Source of the DNA: Prostheceraeus crozeri
Lineage: Eukaryota; Platyhelminthes; Polycladida; Euryleptidae
Length of the DNA stretch: 64,000 bases
Direction of reading: 5' to 3'
Assembly: GCA_907163375.1 (NCBI GenBank)
Contig: CAJQUW010002117.1
Coordinates: forward strand, 47,727-111,726
The notes under the pieces are model-generated. The model did not search any database and was not told the DNA's origin. It saw nothing but the letters and a program-made list of their open reading frames with translations. This document shows, piece after piece, positions 33,601 to 46,541 of the stretch. Within the stretch, counting starts at the first letter, position 1. Each line of letters starts with the position of its first letter. The translations under genes were made by a program, and so were the position numbers.

Positions 33601-36600
33601 GGCTGAGTGAAGAAGATGCGAGCTCGTCTGCACCGCGAACTTCGGGTCGATTCCTGGTTTAGGGGAGTGCGGTCTGCATGGCTGAGTGAAGAAGATGCGA
33701 GCTCGTCTGCACCGCGAACTTCGGGTCGATTCCTGGTTTAGGGGAGTGCGGTCTGCGTGGCTGAGTGAGGAAGATGCGAGCTCGTCTGCACCGCGGACTT
33801 CGGGTCGGTTCCTGGTTTAGGGAGTGCGGTCTGCGTGGCTGAGTGAAGAAGATGCGAGCTCGTCTGCACCGCGGACTTCGGGTCGATTCCTGGTTTAGGG
33901 GAGTGCGGTCTGCGTGGCTGAGTGAAGAAGATGCGAGCTCGTCTGCACCGCGGACTTCGGGTCGATTCCTGTTTTAGGGAAGTGCGGTCTGCGTGGCTGA
34001 GTGAAGAAGGTGCGAGCTGGTCTGCACCGCGAACTTCGGGTCGATTTCTGGGTCAGGTGAGTGCGGTCTGCGTGGCTGAGTGAAGAAGGTGCGAGCTCGT
34101 CTACACCGCGAACTTCGGGTCGATTCCTGGTTTAGGGGAGTGCGGTCTGCGTGGCTGAGTGAAGAAGATGCGAGCTCGTCTGCACCGCGAACTTCGGGTC
34201 GATTCCTGGGTCAGGTGAGTGCGGCCGGCGTGGTCTAGTGAAGAAGATGCGAGCTCGTCTGCACCGCGGACTTCGGTTCGATTCCTGGTTTAGGGGAGTG
34301 CGGTCGGCGTGGCTGAGTGAGGAAGATGCGAGCTCGTCTGCACCGCGAACTTCGGGTCGATTCCTGTTTTAGGGGAGTGCGGTCTGCGTGGCTGAGTGAA
34401 GAAGATGCGAGCTCGTCTGCACCGCGAACTTCGGGTCGATTCCTGGTTTAGGGGAGTGCGGTCTGCGTGGCTGAGTGAAGAAGATGCGAGCTCGTCTCCA
34501 CCGCGGACTTCGGGTCGATTCCTGTTTTAGGGGAGTGCGGTCTGCGTGGCTGAGTGAAGAAGATGCGAGCTCGTCTGCACCGCGAACTTCGGGTCGATTC
34601 CTGGTCAGGGGAGTGCGGTCTGCGTGGCTGAGTGAAGAAGATGCGAGCTCGTCTGCATCGCGAATTTCGGTTCGATTCCTGGTTTAGGGGAGTGCGGTCT
34701 GCGTGGCTGAGTGAAGAAGATGCGAGCTCGTCTGCACCGCGGACTTCGGGTCGATTCCTGGTTTAGGGGAGTGCGGTCTGCGTGGCTGAGTGAAGAAGAT
34801 GCGAGCTCGTCTGCACCGCGAACTTCGGGTCGATTCCTGGTTTAGGGGAGTGCAATCTGCGTGGCTGAGTGAAGAAGATGCGAGCTCGTCTGCACCGCGG
34901 ACTTCGGGTCGATTCCTGTTTTAGGGAGTGCGGTCGGCGTGGCCTAGTGAAGAAGGTGCGAGCTAGTCTCCACCGCGGACATCGGTTCGATTCCTGTGTC
35001 AGCCGAGTGCGGTCTGCGTGGCTGAGTGAAGAAGGTGCGAGCTGGTCTGCACCGCGGACTTCGGGTCGATTCCTGGTTTAGGGGAGTGCGGTCTGCGTGG
35101 CTGAGTGAAGAAGATGCGAGCTCGTCTGCACCGCGAACTTCGGGTCGATTCCTGGTTTAGGGGAGTGCGGTCTGCGTGGCTGAGTGAAGAAGATGCGAGC
35201 TCGTCTGCACCGCGAACTTCGGGTCGATTCCTGGTTTAGGGGAGTGCGGTCTGCGTGGCTGAGTGAAGAAGATGCGAGCTCGTCTGCACCGCGGACTTCG
35301 GGTCGATTCCTGGTTTAGGGGAGTGCGGTCTGCGTGGCTGAGTGAAGAAGATGCGAGCTCGTCTGCACCGCGAACTTCGGGTCGATTCCTGGTTTAGGGG
35401 AGTGCGGTCTGCGTGGCTGAGTGAAGAAGATGCGAGCTCGTCTGCACCGCGAACTTCGGGTCGATTCCTGGTTTAGGGGAGTGCGGTCTGCGTGGCTGAG
35501 TGAAGAAGATGCGAGCTCGTCTGCACCGCGAACTTCGGGTCGATTCCTGGTTTAGGGGAGTGCGGTCTGCGTGGCTGAGTGAAGAAGGTGCGAGCTCGTC
35601 TGCACCGCGAACTTCGGTTCGATTCCTGGTTTAGGGGAGTGCGGTCTGCGTGGCTGAGTGAAGAAGATGCGAGCTCGTCTGCACCGCGAACTTCGGGTCG
35701 ATTCCTGGTTTAGGGGAGTGCGGTCTGCGTGGCTGAGTGAAGAAGATGCGAGCTCGTCTGCACCGCGGACTTCGGGTCGATTCCTGGTTTAGGGGAGTGC
35801 GGTCTGCGTGGCTGAGTGAAGAAGATGCGAGCTCGTCTGCACCGCGGACTTCGGGTCGATTCCTGGTTTAGGGGAGTGCGGTCTGCGTGGCTGAGTGAAG
35901 AAGATGCGAGCTCGTCTGCACCGCGAACTTCGGGTCGATTCCTGGTTTAGGGGAGTGCGGTCTGCGTGGCTGAGTGAAGAAGATGCGAGCTCGTCTGCAC
36001 CGCGAACTTCGGGTCGATTCCTGGTTTAGGGGAGTGCGGTCTGCGTGGCTGAGTGAAGAAGATGCGAGCTCGTCTGCACCGCTAACTTCGGGTCGATTCC
36101 TGGTTTAGGGGAGTGCGGTCGGCGTGGCTGAGTGAAGAAGATGCGAGCTCGTCTGCACGGTGCACTTCGAGTCGATTCCTGGTTTAGGGGAGTGCGGTCT
36201 GCGTGGCTGAGTGAAGAAGATGCGAGCTCGTCTGCACCGCGGACTTCGGGTCGATTCCTGGTTTAGGGGAGTGCGGTCTGCGTGGCTGAGTGAAGAAGAT
36301 GCGAGCTCGTCTGCACCGCGACTTCGGGTGGATTCCTGGTTTAGGGGAGTGCGGTCTGCGTGGCTGAGTGAAGAAGATGCGAGCTCGTCTGCACCGCGGA
36401 CTTCGGGTCGATTCCTGGTTTAGGGGAGTGCGGTCTGCGTGGCTGAGTGAAGAAGATGCGAGCTCGTCTGCACCGCGAACTTCGGGTCGATTCCTGGTTT
36501 AGGGGAGTGCGGTCTGCGTGGCTGAGTGAAGAAGATGCGAGCTCGTCTCCACCGCGAACTTCGGGTCGATTCCTGGTTTAGGGGAGTGCGGTCTGCGTGG

Positions 36601-39600
36601 CTGAGTGAAGAAGATGCGAGCTCGTCTGCACCGCGAACTTCGGGTCGATTCCTGGTTTAGGGGAGTGCGGTCTGCGTGGCTGAGTGAAGAAGATGCGAGC
36701 TCGTCTGCACCGCGAACTTCGGGTCGATTCCTGGTTTAGGGGAGTGCGGTCTGCGTGGCTGAGTGAAGAAGATGCGAGCTCGTCTGCACCGCGAACTTCG
36801 GGTCGATTCCTGGTTTAGGGGAGTGCGGTCTGCGTGGCTGAGTGAAGAAGATGCGAGCTCGTCTGCACCGCGAACTTCGGGTCGATTCCTGGTTTAGGGG
36901 AGTGCGGTCTGCGTGGCTGAGTGAAGAAGGTGCGAGCTCGTCTGCACCGCGGACTTCGGGTCGATTCCTGGTTTAGGGGAGTGCGGTCTGCGTGGCTGAG
37001 TGAAGAAGATGCGAGCTCGTCTGCACCGCGAACTTCGGGTCGATTCCTGGTTTAGGGGAGTGCGGTCTGCGTGGCTGAGTGAAGAAGATGCGAGCTCGTC
37101 TGCACCGCGGACTTCGGTTCGATTCCTGTGTCAGGCGAGTGCGGTCTGCGTGGCTGAGTGAAGAAGGTGCGAGCTGGTCTGCACCGCGAACTTCGGGTCG
37201 ATTTCTGGGTCAGGTGAGTGCGGTCTGCGTGGCTGAGTGAAGAAGATGCGAGCTCGTCTGCACCGCGAACTTCGGGTCGATTCCTGGTTTAGGGGAGTGC
37301 GGTCTGCGTGGCTGAGTGAAGAAGGTGCGAGCTCGTCTGCACCGCGGACTTCGGGTCGATTCCTGGTTTAGGGGAGTGCGGTCTGCGTGGCTGAGTGAAG
37401 AAGATGCGAGCTCGTCTGCACCGCGGACTTCGGGTCGATTCCTGGTTTAGGGGAGTGCGGTCTGCGTGGCTGAGTGAAGAAGATGCGAGCTCGTCTGCAC
37501 CGCGGACTTCGGGTCGATTCCTGGTTTAGGGGAGTGCGGTCTGCGTGGCTGAGTGAAGAAGATGCGAGCTCGTCTGCACCGCGGACTTCGGGTCGATTCC
37601 TGGTTTAGGGGAGTGCGGTCTGCGTGGCTGAGTGAAGAAGATGCGAGCTCGTCTGCACCGCGGACTTCGGGTCGATTCCTGGTTTAGGGGAGTGCGGTCT
37701 GCGTGGCTGAGTGAAGAAGATGCGAGCTCGTCTGCACCGCGAACTTCGGGTCGATTCCTGGTTTAGGGGAGTGCGGTCTGCGTGGCTGAGTGAAGAAGAT
37801 GCGAGCTCGTCTGCACCGCGAACTTCGGGTCGATTCCTGGTTTAGGGGAGTGCGGTCGGCGTGGCTGAGTGAAGAAGATGCGAGCTCGTCTGCACCGCGG
37901 ACTTCGAGTCGATTCCTGGTTTAGGGGAGTGCGGTCTGCGTGGCTGAGTGAAGAAGATGCGATCTCGTCTGCACCGTGAACTTCGGGTCGATTCCTGTTT
38001 TAGGGAAGTGCAATCTGCGTGGCTGAGTGAAGAAGATGCGAGCTCGTCTGCACCGCGAACTTCGGGTCGATTCCTGGTTTAGGGGAGTGCGGTCTGCGTG
38101 GCTGAGTGAAGAAGATGCGAGCTCGTCTGCACCGCGAACTTCGGGTCGATTCCTGGTTAAGGGAGTGCGGTCTGCGTGGCTGAGTGAAGAAGATGCGAGC
38201 TCGTCTGCACCGCGACTTCGGTTGGATTCCTGGTTTAGGGGAGTGCGGTCTGCGTGGCTGAGTGAAGAAGGTGCGAGCTCGTCTGCACCGCGGACTTCGG
38301 GTCGATTCCTGGTTTAGGGGAGTGCGGTCTGCGTGGCTGAGTGAAGAAGATGCGAGCTCGTCTGCACCGCGGACTTCGGGTCGATTCCTGGTTTAGGGGA
38401 GTGCGGTCTGCGTGGCTGAGTGAAGAAGGTGCGAGCTCGTCTGCACCGCGAACTTCGGGTCGATTCCTGGTTTAGGGGAGTGCGGTCTGCGTGGCTGAGT
38501 GAAGAAGATGCGAGCTCGTCTGCACCGCGGACTTCGGGTCGATTCCTGGTTTAGGGGAGTGCGGTCTGCGTGGCTGAGTGAAGAAGATGCGAGCTCGTCT
38601 GCACCGCGGACTTCGGGTCGATTCCTGGTTTAGGGGAGTGCGGTCTGCGTGGCTGAGTGAAGAAGATGCGAGCTCGTCTGCACCGCGAACTTCGGGTCGA
38701 TTCCTGGTTTAGGGGAGTGCGGTCTGCGTGGCTGAGTGAAGAAGGTGCGAGCTCGTCTGCACCGCGAACTTCGGGTCGATTCCTGGTTTAGGGGAGTGCG
38801 GTCTGCGTGGCTGAGTGAAGAAGGTGCGAGCTCGTCTGCACCGCGAACTTCGGGTCGATTCCTGGTTTAGGGGAGTGCGGTCTGCGTGGCTGAGTGAAGA
38901 AGATGCGAGCTCGTCTGCACCGCGAACTTCGGGTCGATTCCTGGTTTAGGGGAGTGCGGTCTGCGTGGCTGAGTGAAGAAGATGCGAGCTCGTCTGCACC
39001 GCGAACTTCGGGTCGATTCCTGGTTTAGGGGAGTGCGGTCTGCGTGGCTGAGTGAAGAAGATGCGAGCTCGTCTGCACCGCGAACTTCGGGTCGATTCCT
39101 GGTTTAGGGGAGTGCGGTCTGCGTGGCTGAGTGAAGAAGATGCGAGCTCGTCTGCACCGCGGACTTCGGGTCGATTCCTGGTTTAGGGGAGTGCGGTCTG
39201 CGTGGCTGAGTGAAGAAGGTGCGAGCTCGTCTGCACCGCGAACTTCGGGTCGATTCCTGGTTTAGGGGAGTGCGGTCTGCGTGGCTGAGTGAAGAAGATG
39301 CGAGCTCGTCTGCACCGCGAACTTCGGGTCGATTCCTGGTTTAGGGGAGTGCGGTCTGCGTGGCTGAGTGAAGAAGATGCGAGCTCGTCTGCACCGCGGA
39401 CTTCGGGTCGATTCCTGGTTTAGGGGAGTGCGGTCTGCGTGGCTGAGTGAAGAAGATGCGAGCTCGTCTGCACCGCGAACTTCGGGTCGATTCCTGGTTT
39501 AGGGGAGTGCGGTCTGCGTGGCTGAGTGAAGAAGATGCGAGCTCGTCTGCACCGCGGACTTCGGGTCGATTCCTGGTTTAGGGGAGTGCGGTCTGCGTGG

Positions 39601-42600
39601 CTGAGTGAAGAAGATGCGAGCTCGTCTGCACCGCGAACTTCGGGTCGATTCCTGGTTTAGGGGAGTGCGGTCTGCGTGGCTGAGTGAAGAAGATGCGAGC
39701 TCGTCTGCACCGCGGACTTCGGGTCGATTCCTGGTTTAGGGGAGTGCGGTCTGCGTGGCTGAGTGAAGAAGATGCGAGCTCGTCTGCACCGCGACTTCGG
39801 TTGGATTCCTGGTTTAGGGGAGTGCGGTCTGCGTGGCTGAGTGAAGAAGGTGCGAGCTGGTCTGCACCGCGGACTTCGGGTCCCATCCTGTTTTAGGGAA
39901 GTGCGGTCTGCGTGGCTGAGTGGAGAAGATGCGAGCTGGTCTGCACCGCGGACTTCGGGTCCCATCCTGTTTTAGGGGAGTGCGGTCTGCGTGGCTGAGT
40001 GAAGAAGATGCGAGCTCGTCTGCACCGCGGACTTCGGGTCGATTCCTGGTTTAGGGGAGTGCGGTCTGCGTGGCTGAGTGAAGAAGATGCGAGCTCGTCT
40101 GCACCGCGAACTTCGGGTCGATTCCTGGTTTAGGGGAGTGCGGTCTGCGTGGCTGAGTGAAGAAGATGCGAGCTCGTCTGCACCGCGGACTTCGGGTCGA
40201 TTCCTGGTTTAGGGGAGTGCGGTCTGCGTGGCTGAGTGAAGAAGGTGCGAGCTCGTCTGCACCGCGGACTTCGGGTCGATTCCTGGTTTAGGGGAGTGCG
40301 GTCTGCGTGGCTGAGTGAAGAAGATGCGAGCTCGTCTGCACCGCGGACTTCGGGTCGATTCCTGGTTTAGGGGAGTGCGGTCTGCGTGGCTGAGTGAAGA
40401 AGATGCGAGCTCGTCTGCACCGCGGACTTCGGGTCGATTCCTGGTTTAGGGGAGTGCGGTCTGCGTGGCTGAGTGAAGAAGATGCGAGCTCGTCTGCACC
40501 GCGACTTCGGTTGGATTCCTGGTTTAGGGGAGTGCGGTCTGCGTGGCTGAGTGAAGAAGATGCGAGCTCGTCTGCACCGCGGACTTCGGGTCGATTCCTG
40601 GTTTAGGGGAGTGCGGTCTGCGTGGCTGAGTGAAGAAGATGCGAGCTCGTCTGCACCGCGAACTTCGGGTCGATTCCTGGTTTAGGGGAGTGCGGTCTGC
40701 GTGGCTGAGTGAAGAAGATGCGAGCTCGTCTGCACCGCGGACTTCGGGTCGATTCCTGGTTTAGGGGAGTGCGGTCTGCGTGGCTGAGTGAAGAAGATGC
40801 GAGCTCGTCTGCACCGCGAACTTCGGGTCGATTCCTGGTTTAGGGGAGTGCGGTCTGCGTGGCTGAGTGAAGAAGGTGCGAGCTCGTCTGCACCGCGGAC
40901 TTCGGGTCGATTCCTGGTTTAGGGGAGTGCGGTCTGCGTGGCTGAGTGAAGAAGATGCGAGCTCGTCTGCACCGCGGACTTCGGGTCGATTCCTGGTTTA
41001 GGGGAGTGCGGTCTGCGTGGCTGAGTGAAGAAGATGCGAGCTCGTCTGCACCGCGAACTTCGGGTCGATTCCTGGTTTAGGGGAGTGCGGTCTGCGTGGC
41101 TGAGTGAAGAAGATGCGAGCTCGTCTGCACCGCGGACTTCGGGTCGATTCCTGGTTTAGGGGAGTGCGGTCTGCGTGGCTGAGTGAAGAAGATGCGAGCT
41201 CGTCTGCACCGCGAACTTCGGGTCGATTCCTGGTTTAGGGGAGTGCGGTCTGCGTGGCTGAGTGAAGAAGATGCGAGCTCGTCTGCACCGCGAACTTCGG
41301 GTCGATTCCTGGTTTAGGGGAGTGCGGTCTGCGTGGCTGAGTGAAGAAGGTGCGAGCTCGTCTGCACCGCGGACTTCGGGTCGATTCCTGGTTTAGGGGA
41401 GTGCGGTCTGCGTGGCTGAGTGAAGAAGATGCGAGCTCGTCTGCACCGCGGACTTCGGGTCGATTCCTGGTTTAGGGGAGTGCGGTCTGCGTGGCTGAGT
41501 GAAGAAGGTGCGAGCTCGTCTGCACCGCGGACTTCGGGTCGATTCCTGTTTTAGGGGAGTGCGGTCTGCGTGGCTGAGTGAAGAAGATGCGAGCTCGTCT
41601 GCACCGCGGACTTCGGGTCGATTCCTGGTTTAGGGGAGTGCGGTCTGCGTGGCTGAGTGAAGAAGATGCGAGCTCGTCTGCACCGCGAACTTCGGGTCGA
41701 TTCCTGGTTTAGGGGAGTGCGGTCTGCGTGGCTGAGTGAAGAAGATGCGAGCTCGTCTGCACCGCGGACTTCGGGTCGATTCCTGGTTTAGGGGAGTGCG
41801 GTCTGCGTGGCTGAGTGAAGAAGATGCGAGCTCGTCTGCACCGCGGACTTCGGGTCGATTCCTGGTTTAGGGGAGTGCGGTCTGCGTGGCTGAGTGAAGA
41901 AGATGCGAGCTCGTCTGCACCGCGAACTTCGGGTCGATTCCTGGTTTAGGGGAGTGCGGTCTGCGTGGCTGAGTGAAGAAGGTGCGAGCTCGTCTGCACC
42001 GCGGACTTCGGGTCGATTCCTGTTTTAGGGGAGTGCGGTCTGCGTGGCTGAGTGAAGAAGATGCGAGCTCGTCTGCACCGCGGACTTCGGGTCGATTCCT
42101 GTTTTAGGGGAGTGCGGTCTGCGTGGCTGAGTGAAGAAGATGCGAGCTCGTCTGCACCGCGAACTTCGGGTCGATTCCTGGTTTAGGGGAGTGCGGTCTG
42201 CGTGGCTGAGTGAAGAAGATGCGAGCTCGTCTGCACCGCGGGCTTCGGGTCGATTCCTGGTATAGGGGAGTGCGGTCTGCGTGGCTGAGTGAGGAAGATG
42301 CGAGCTCGTCTGCACCGCGGACTTCGGGTCGGTTCCTGGTTTAGGGGAGTGCGGTCTGCGTGGCTGAGTGAAGAAGCTGCGAGCTCGTCTCCACCGCGGA
42401 CTTCGGGTCGATTCCTGGTTTAGGGGAGTGCGGTCTGCGTGGCTGAGTGAAGAAGGTGCGAGCTCGTCTGCACCGCGACTTCGGTTGGATTCCTGGTTTA
42501 GGGGAGTGCGGTCTGCGTGGCTGAGTGAAGAAGGTGCGAGCTCGTCTGCACCGCGGACTTCGGGTCGATTCCTGGTTTAGGGGAGTGCGGTCTGCGTGGC

Positions 42601-45600
42601 TGAGTGAAGAAGATGCGAGCTCGTCTGCACCGCGGACTTCGGGTCGATTCCTGGTTTAGGGGAGTGCGGTCTGCGTGGCTGAGTGAAGAAGATGCGAGCT
42701 CGTCTGCACCGCGGACTTCGGGTCGATTCCTGGTTTAGGGGAGTGCGGTCTGCGTGGCTGAGTGAAGAAGATGCGAGCTCGTCTGCACCGCGGACTTCGG
42801 GTCGATTCCTGGTTTAGGGGAGTGCGGTCTGCGTGGCTGAGTGAAGAAGATGCGAGCTCGTCTGCACCGCGGACTTCGGGTCGATTCCTGGTTTAGGGGA
42901 GTGCGGTCTGCGTGGCTGAGTGAAGAAGATGCGAGCTCGTCTGCACCGCGGACTTCGGGTCGATTCCTGGTTTAGGGGAGTGCGGTCTGCGTGGCTGAGT
43001 GAAGAAGATGCGAGCTCGTCTGCACCGCGAACTTCGGGTCGATTCCTGGTTTAGGGGAGTGCGGTCTGCGTGGCTGAGTGAAGAAGATGCGAGCTCGTCT
43101 GCACCGCGACTTCGGTTGGATTCCTGGTTTAGGGGAGTGCGGTCTGCGTGGCTGAGTGGAGAAGATGCGAGCTCGTCTACACCGCGAACTTCGGTTCGAT
43201 TCCTGGTTTAGGGGAGTGCGGTCTGCGTGGCTGAGTGAAGAAGATGCGAGCTCGTCTGCACCGCGGACTTCGGGTCGATTCCTGTTTTAGGGGAGTGCGG
43301 TCTGCGTGGCTGAGTGAAGAAGATGCGAGCTCGTCTGCACCGCGAACTTCGGGTCGATTCCTGGTTTAGGGGAGTGCGGTCTGCGTGGCTGAGTGAAGAA
43401 GATGCGAGCTCGTCTGCACCGCGAACTTCGGGTCGATTCCTGGTTTAGGGGAGTGCGGTCTGCGTGGCTGAGTGAAGAAGATGCGAGCTCGTCTGCACCG
43501 CGAACTTCGGGTCGATTCCTGGTTTAGGGGAGTGCGGTCTGCGTGGCTGAGTGAAGAAGGTGCGAGCTCGTCTGCACCGCGGACTTCGGGTCGATTCCTG
43601 GTTTAGGGGAGTGCGGTCTGCGTGGCTGAGTGAAGAAGATGCGAGCTCGTCTGCACCGCGACTTCGGTTGGATTCCTGGTTTAGGGAGTGCGGTCGGCGT
43701 GGCTGAGTGAAGAAGGTGCGAGCTCGTCTCCACCGCGGACTTCGGGTCGATTCCTGGTTTAGGGGAGTGCGGTCTGCGTGGCTGAGTGAAGAAGATGCGA
43801 GCTCGTCTGCACCGCGGACTTCGGGTCGATTCCTGGTTTAGGGGAGTGCGGTCTGCATGGCTGAATGAAGAAGGTGCGAGCTCGTCTGCACCGCGGACTT
43901 CGGGTTGATTCCTGGTTTAGGGGAGTGCGGCCTGCATGGCTGAATGAAGAAGGTGCGAGCTCGTCTGCACCGCGGACTTCGGGTCGATTCCTGGTTTAGG
44001 GGAGTGCGGTCTGCGTGGCTGAGTGAAGAAGGTGCGAGCTCGTCTGCACCGCGGACTTCGGGTCGATTCCTGGTTTAGGGGAGTGCGGTCTGCGTGGCTG
44101 AGTGAAGAAGGTGCGAGCTCGTCTGCACCGCGGACTTCGGGTCGATTCCTGGTTTAGGGGAGTGCGGTCTGCGTGGCTGAGTGAAGAAGGTGCGAGCTCG
44201 TCTGCACCGCGGACTTCGGGTCGATTCCTGGTTTAGGGGAGTGCGGTCTGCGTGGCTGAGTGAAGAAGGTGCGAGCTCGTCTGCACCGCGAACTTCGGGT
44301 CGATTTCTGGGTCAGGTGAGTGCGGTCGGCGTGGCTGAGTGAAGAAGGTGCGAGCTCGTCTCCACCGCGGACTTCGGGTTGATTCCTGGTTTAGGCGAGT
44401 GCGGTCTGCGTGGCTGAGTGAAGAAGATGCGAGCTCGTCTGCACCGCGGACTTCGGGTCGATTCCTGGTTTAGGGGAGTGCGGTCTGCGTGGCTGAGTGA
44501 AGAAGATGCGAGCTCGTCTGCACCGCGGACTTCGGGTCGATTCCTGTTTTAGGGAAGTGCGGTCTGCATGGCTGAGTGAAGAAGGTGCGAGCTCGTCTGC
44601 ACCGCGAACTTCGGGTCGATTCCTGGTTTAGGGGAGTGCGGTCTGCGTGGCTGAGTGAAGAAGATGCGAGCTCGTCTGCACCGCGGACTTCGGGTCGATT
44701 CCTGGTTTAGGGGAGTGCGGTCTGCGTGGCTGAGTGAAGAAGATGCGAGCTCGTCTGCACCGCGAACTTCGGGTCGATTCCTGGTTTAGGGGAGTGCGGT
44801 CTGCGTGGCTGAGTGAAGAAGATGCGAGCTCGTCTGCACCGCGGACTTCGGGTCGATTCCTGGTTTAGGGGAGTGCGGTCTGCGTGGCTGAGTGAAGAAG
44901 GTGCGAGCTCGTCTGCACCGCGGACTTCGGGTCGATTCCTGGTTTAGGGGAGTGCGGTCTGCGTGGCTGAGTGAAGAAGATGCGAGCTCGTCTGCACCGC
45001 GGACTTCGGGTCGATTCCTGGTTTAGGGGAGTGCGGTCTGCGTGGCTGAGTGAAGAAGATGCGAGCTCGTCTGCACCGCGGACTTCGGGTCGATTCCTGG
45101 TTTAGGGGAGTGCGGTCTGCATGGCTGAGTGAAGAAGATGCGAGCTCGTCTGCACCGCGGACTTCGGGTCGATTCCTGGTTTAGGGGAGTGCGGTCTGCG
45201 TGGCTGAGTGAAGAAGGTGCGAGCTCGTCTGCACCGCGGACTTCGGGTCGATTCCTGGTTTAGGGGAGTGCGGTCTGCGTGGCTGAGTGAAGAAGATGCG
45301 AGCTCGTCTGCACCGCGGACTTCGGGTTGATTCCTGGTTTAGGGGAGTGCGGTCTGCGTGGCTGAGTGAAGAAGATGCGAGCTCGTCTGCACCGCGGACT
45401 TCGGGTCGATTCCTGGTTTAGGGGAGTGCGGTCTGCGTGGCTGAGTGGAGAAGATGCGAGCTCGTCTGCACCGCGAACTTCGGGTCGATTCCTGGTTTAG
45501 GGGAGTGCGGTCTGCGTGGCTGAGTGAAGAAGGTGCGAGCTCGTCTGCACCGCGGACTTCGGGTCGATTCCTGGTTTAGGGGAGTGCGGTCTGCGTGGCT

Positions 45601-46541
45601 GAGTGAAGAAGATGCGAGCTCGTCTGCACCGCGAACTTCGGGTCGATTCCTGGTTTAGGGGAGTGCGGTCTGCGTGGCTGAGTGAAGAAGATGCGAGCTC
45701 GTCTGCACGGTGCATTTCGGGTTGATTCCTGTTTTAGGGGAGTGCGGTCTGCGTGGCTGAGTGAAGAAGATGCGAGCTCGTCTCCACCGCGGACATCGGG
45801 TCGATTCCTGGTTTAGGGGAGTGCGGTCTGCGTGGCTGAGTGAAGAAGATGCGAGCTCGTCTGCACCGCGAACTTCGGGTCGATTCCTGGTTTAGGGGAG
45901 TGCGGTCTGCGTGGCTGAGTGAAGAAGGTGCGAGCTCGTCTTCACCGCGAACTTCGGGTCGATTCCTGGTTTAGGGGAGTGCGGTCTGCGTGGCTGAGTG
46001 AAGAAGGTGGGAGCTCGTCTCCACCGCGAACTTCGGGTCGATTCCTGGTTTAGGGGAGTGCGGTCTGCGTGGCTGAGTGAAGAAGATGCGAGCTCGTCTG
46101 CACAGCGGACTTCGGGTCGATTCCTGGTTTAGGGAAGTGCGGTCTGCATGGCTGAGTGAAGAAGGTGCGAGCTCGTCGGCACCGCGGACTTCGGGTTGAT
46201 TCCTGGTTTAGGGGAGTGCGGTCTGCGTGGCTGAGTGAAGAAGGTGCGAGCTCGTCTGCACCCTGGCTTTCGGTTCGATTCCTGGTTTAGGGGAGTGCAG
46301 TCTGCGTGGCTGAGTGAAGAAGGTGCGAGCTGGTCTGCACCGCGAACTTCGGGTCGATTCCTGGTTTAGGGGAGTGCGGTCTGCGTGGCTGAGTGAAGAA
46401 GGTGCGAGCTCGTCTGCACCGCGAACTTCGGGTCGATTCCTGGTTTAGGGGAGTGCAGTCTGCGTGGCTGAGTGAAGAAGGTGCGAGCTGGTCTGCACCG
46501 CGAACTTCGGGTCGATTCCTGGTTTAGGGGAGTGCGGTCGG
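30600..46541 (+). repeat. Satellite domain B: homogenised half
   Basis: Most units here are identical apart from GAACTTCGGG versus GGACTTCGGG and AAGATGCG versus AAGGTGCG. No GAATTC unit was found by eye. A few divergent units that look closer to the solitary ancestor (GGCCTAGTG, GGTTCGATTCC, CTGTGTCAG) lie at about 34020-35020 and 37110-37210. The border with domain A is gradual, near 30 kb. Confidence 0.7.

Larger units (their letters stand above)
13903..46541 (+). repeat. 79-bp satellite array, about 413 units, tRNA-like A and B boxes in each
   Basis: The unit begins GTGCGGTCTGCGTGGCTGAG and contains GCGAGCTCG and TCGATTCCTGGTTTAGGGGA. All units I followed are in the same orientation. The first copy has TGGCCTAGTGA at 13911 and GGGTCGATTCC at 13955, 44 bases apart, as in a tRNA gene's internal A and B boxes. 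Most units have GGGTCGATTCC, one base off the B-box consensus, while a minority have the perfect GGTTCGATTCC. The older-looking unit near 34940 can form a D-stem (GCCT with AGGT), but a full cloverleaf and acceptor stem cannot be drawn. Because 79 is not a multiple of three, translated frames last only about three units and stop at TGA or TAG in the unit; the small open frames are not genes. Confidence 0.95.

Noticed and set aside
13903-46541. Dozens of 70-150-residue open frames in the 79-bp array, such as those rich in SSHLLHSATQTALPKPGID
   Set aside because: They are translations of the repeat. The 79-bp period shifts frame every unit, so each frame ends after about three units at fixed TGA or TAG words. 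No starts, signals or selection are visible.
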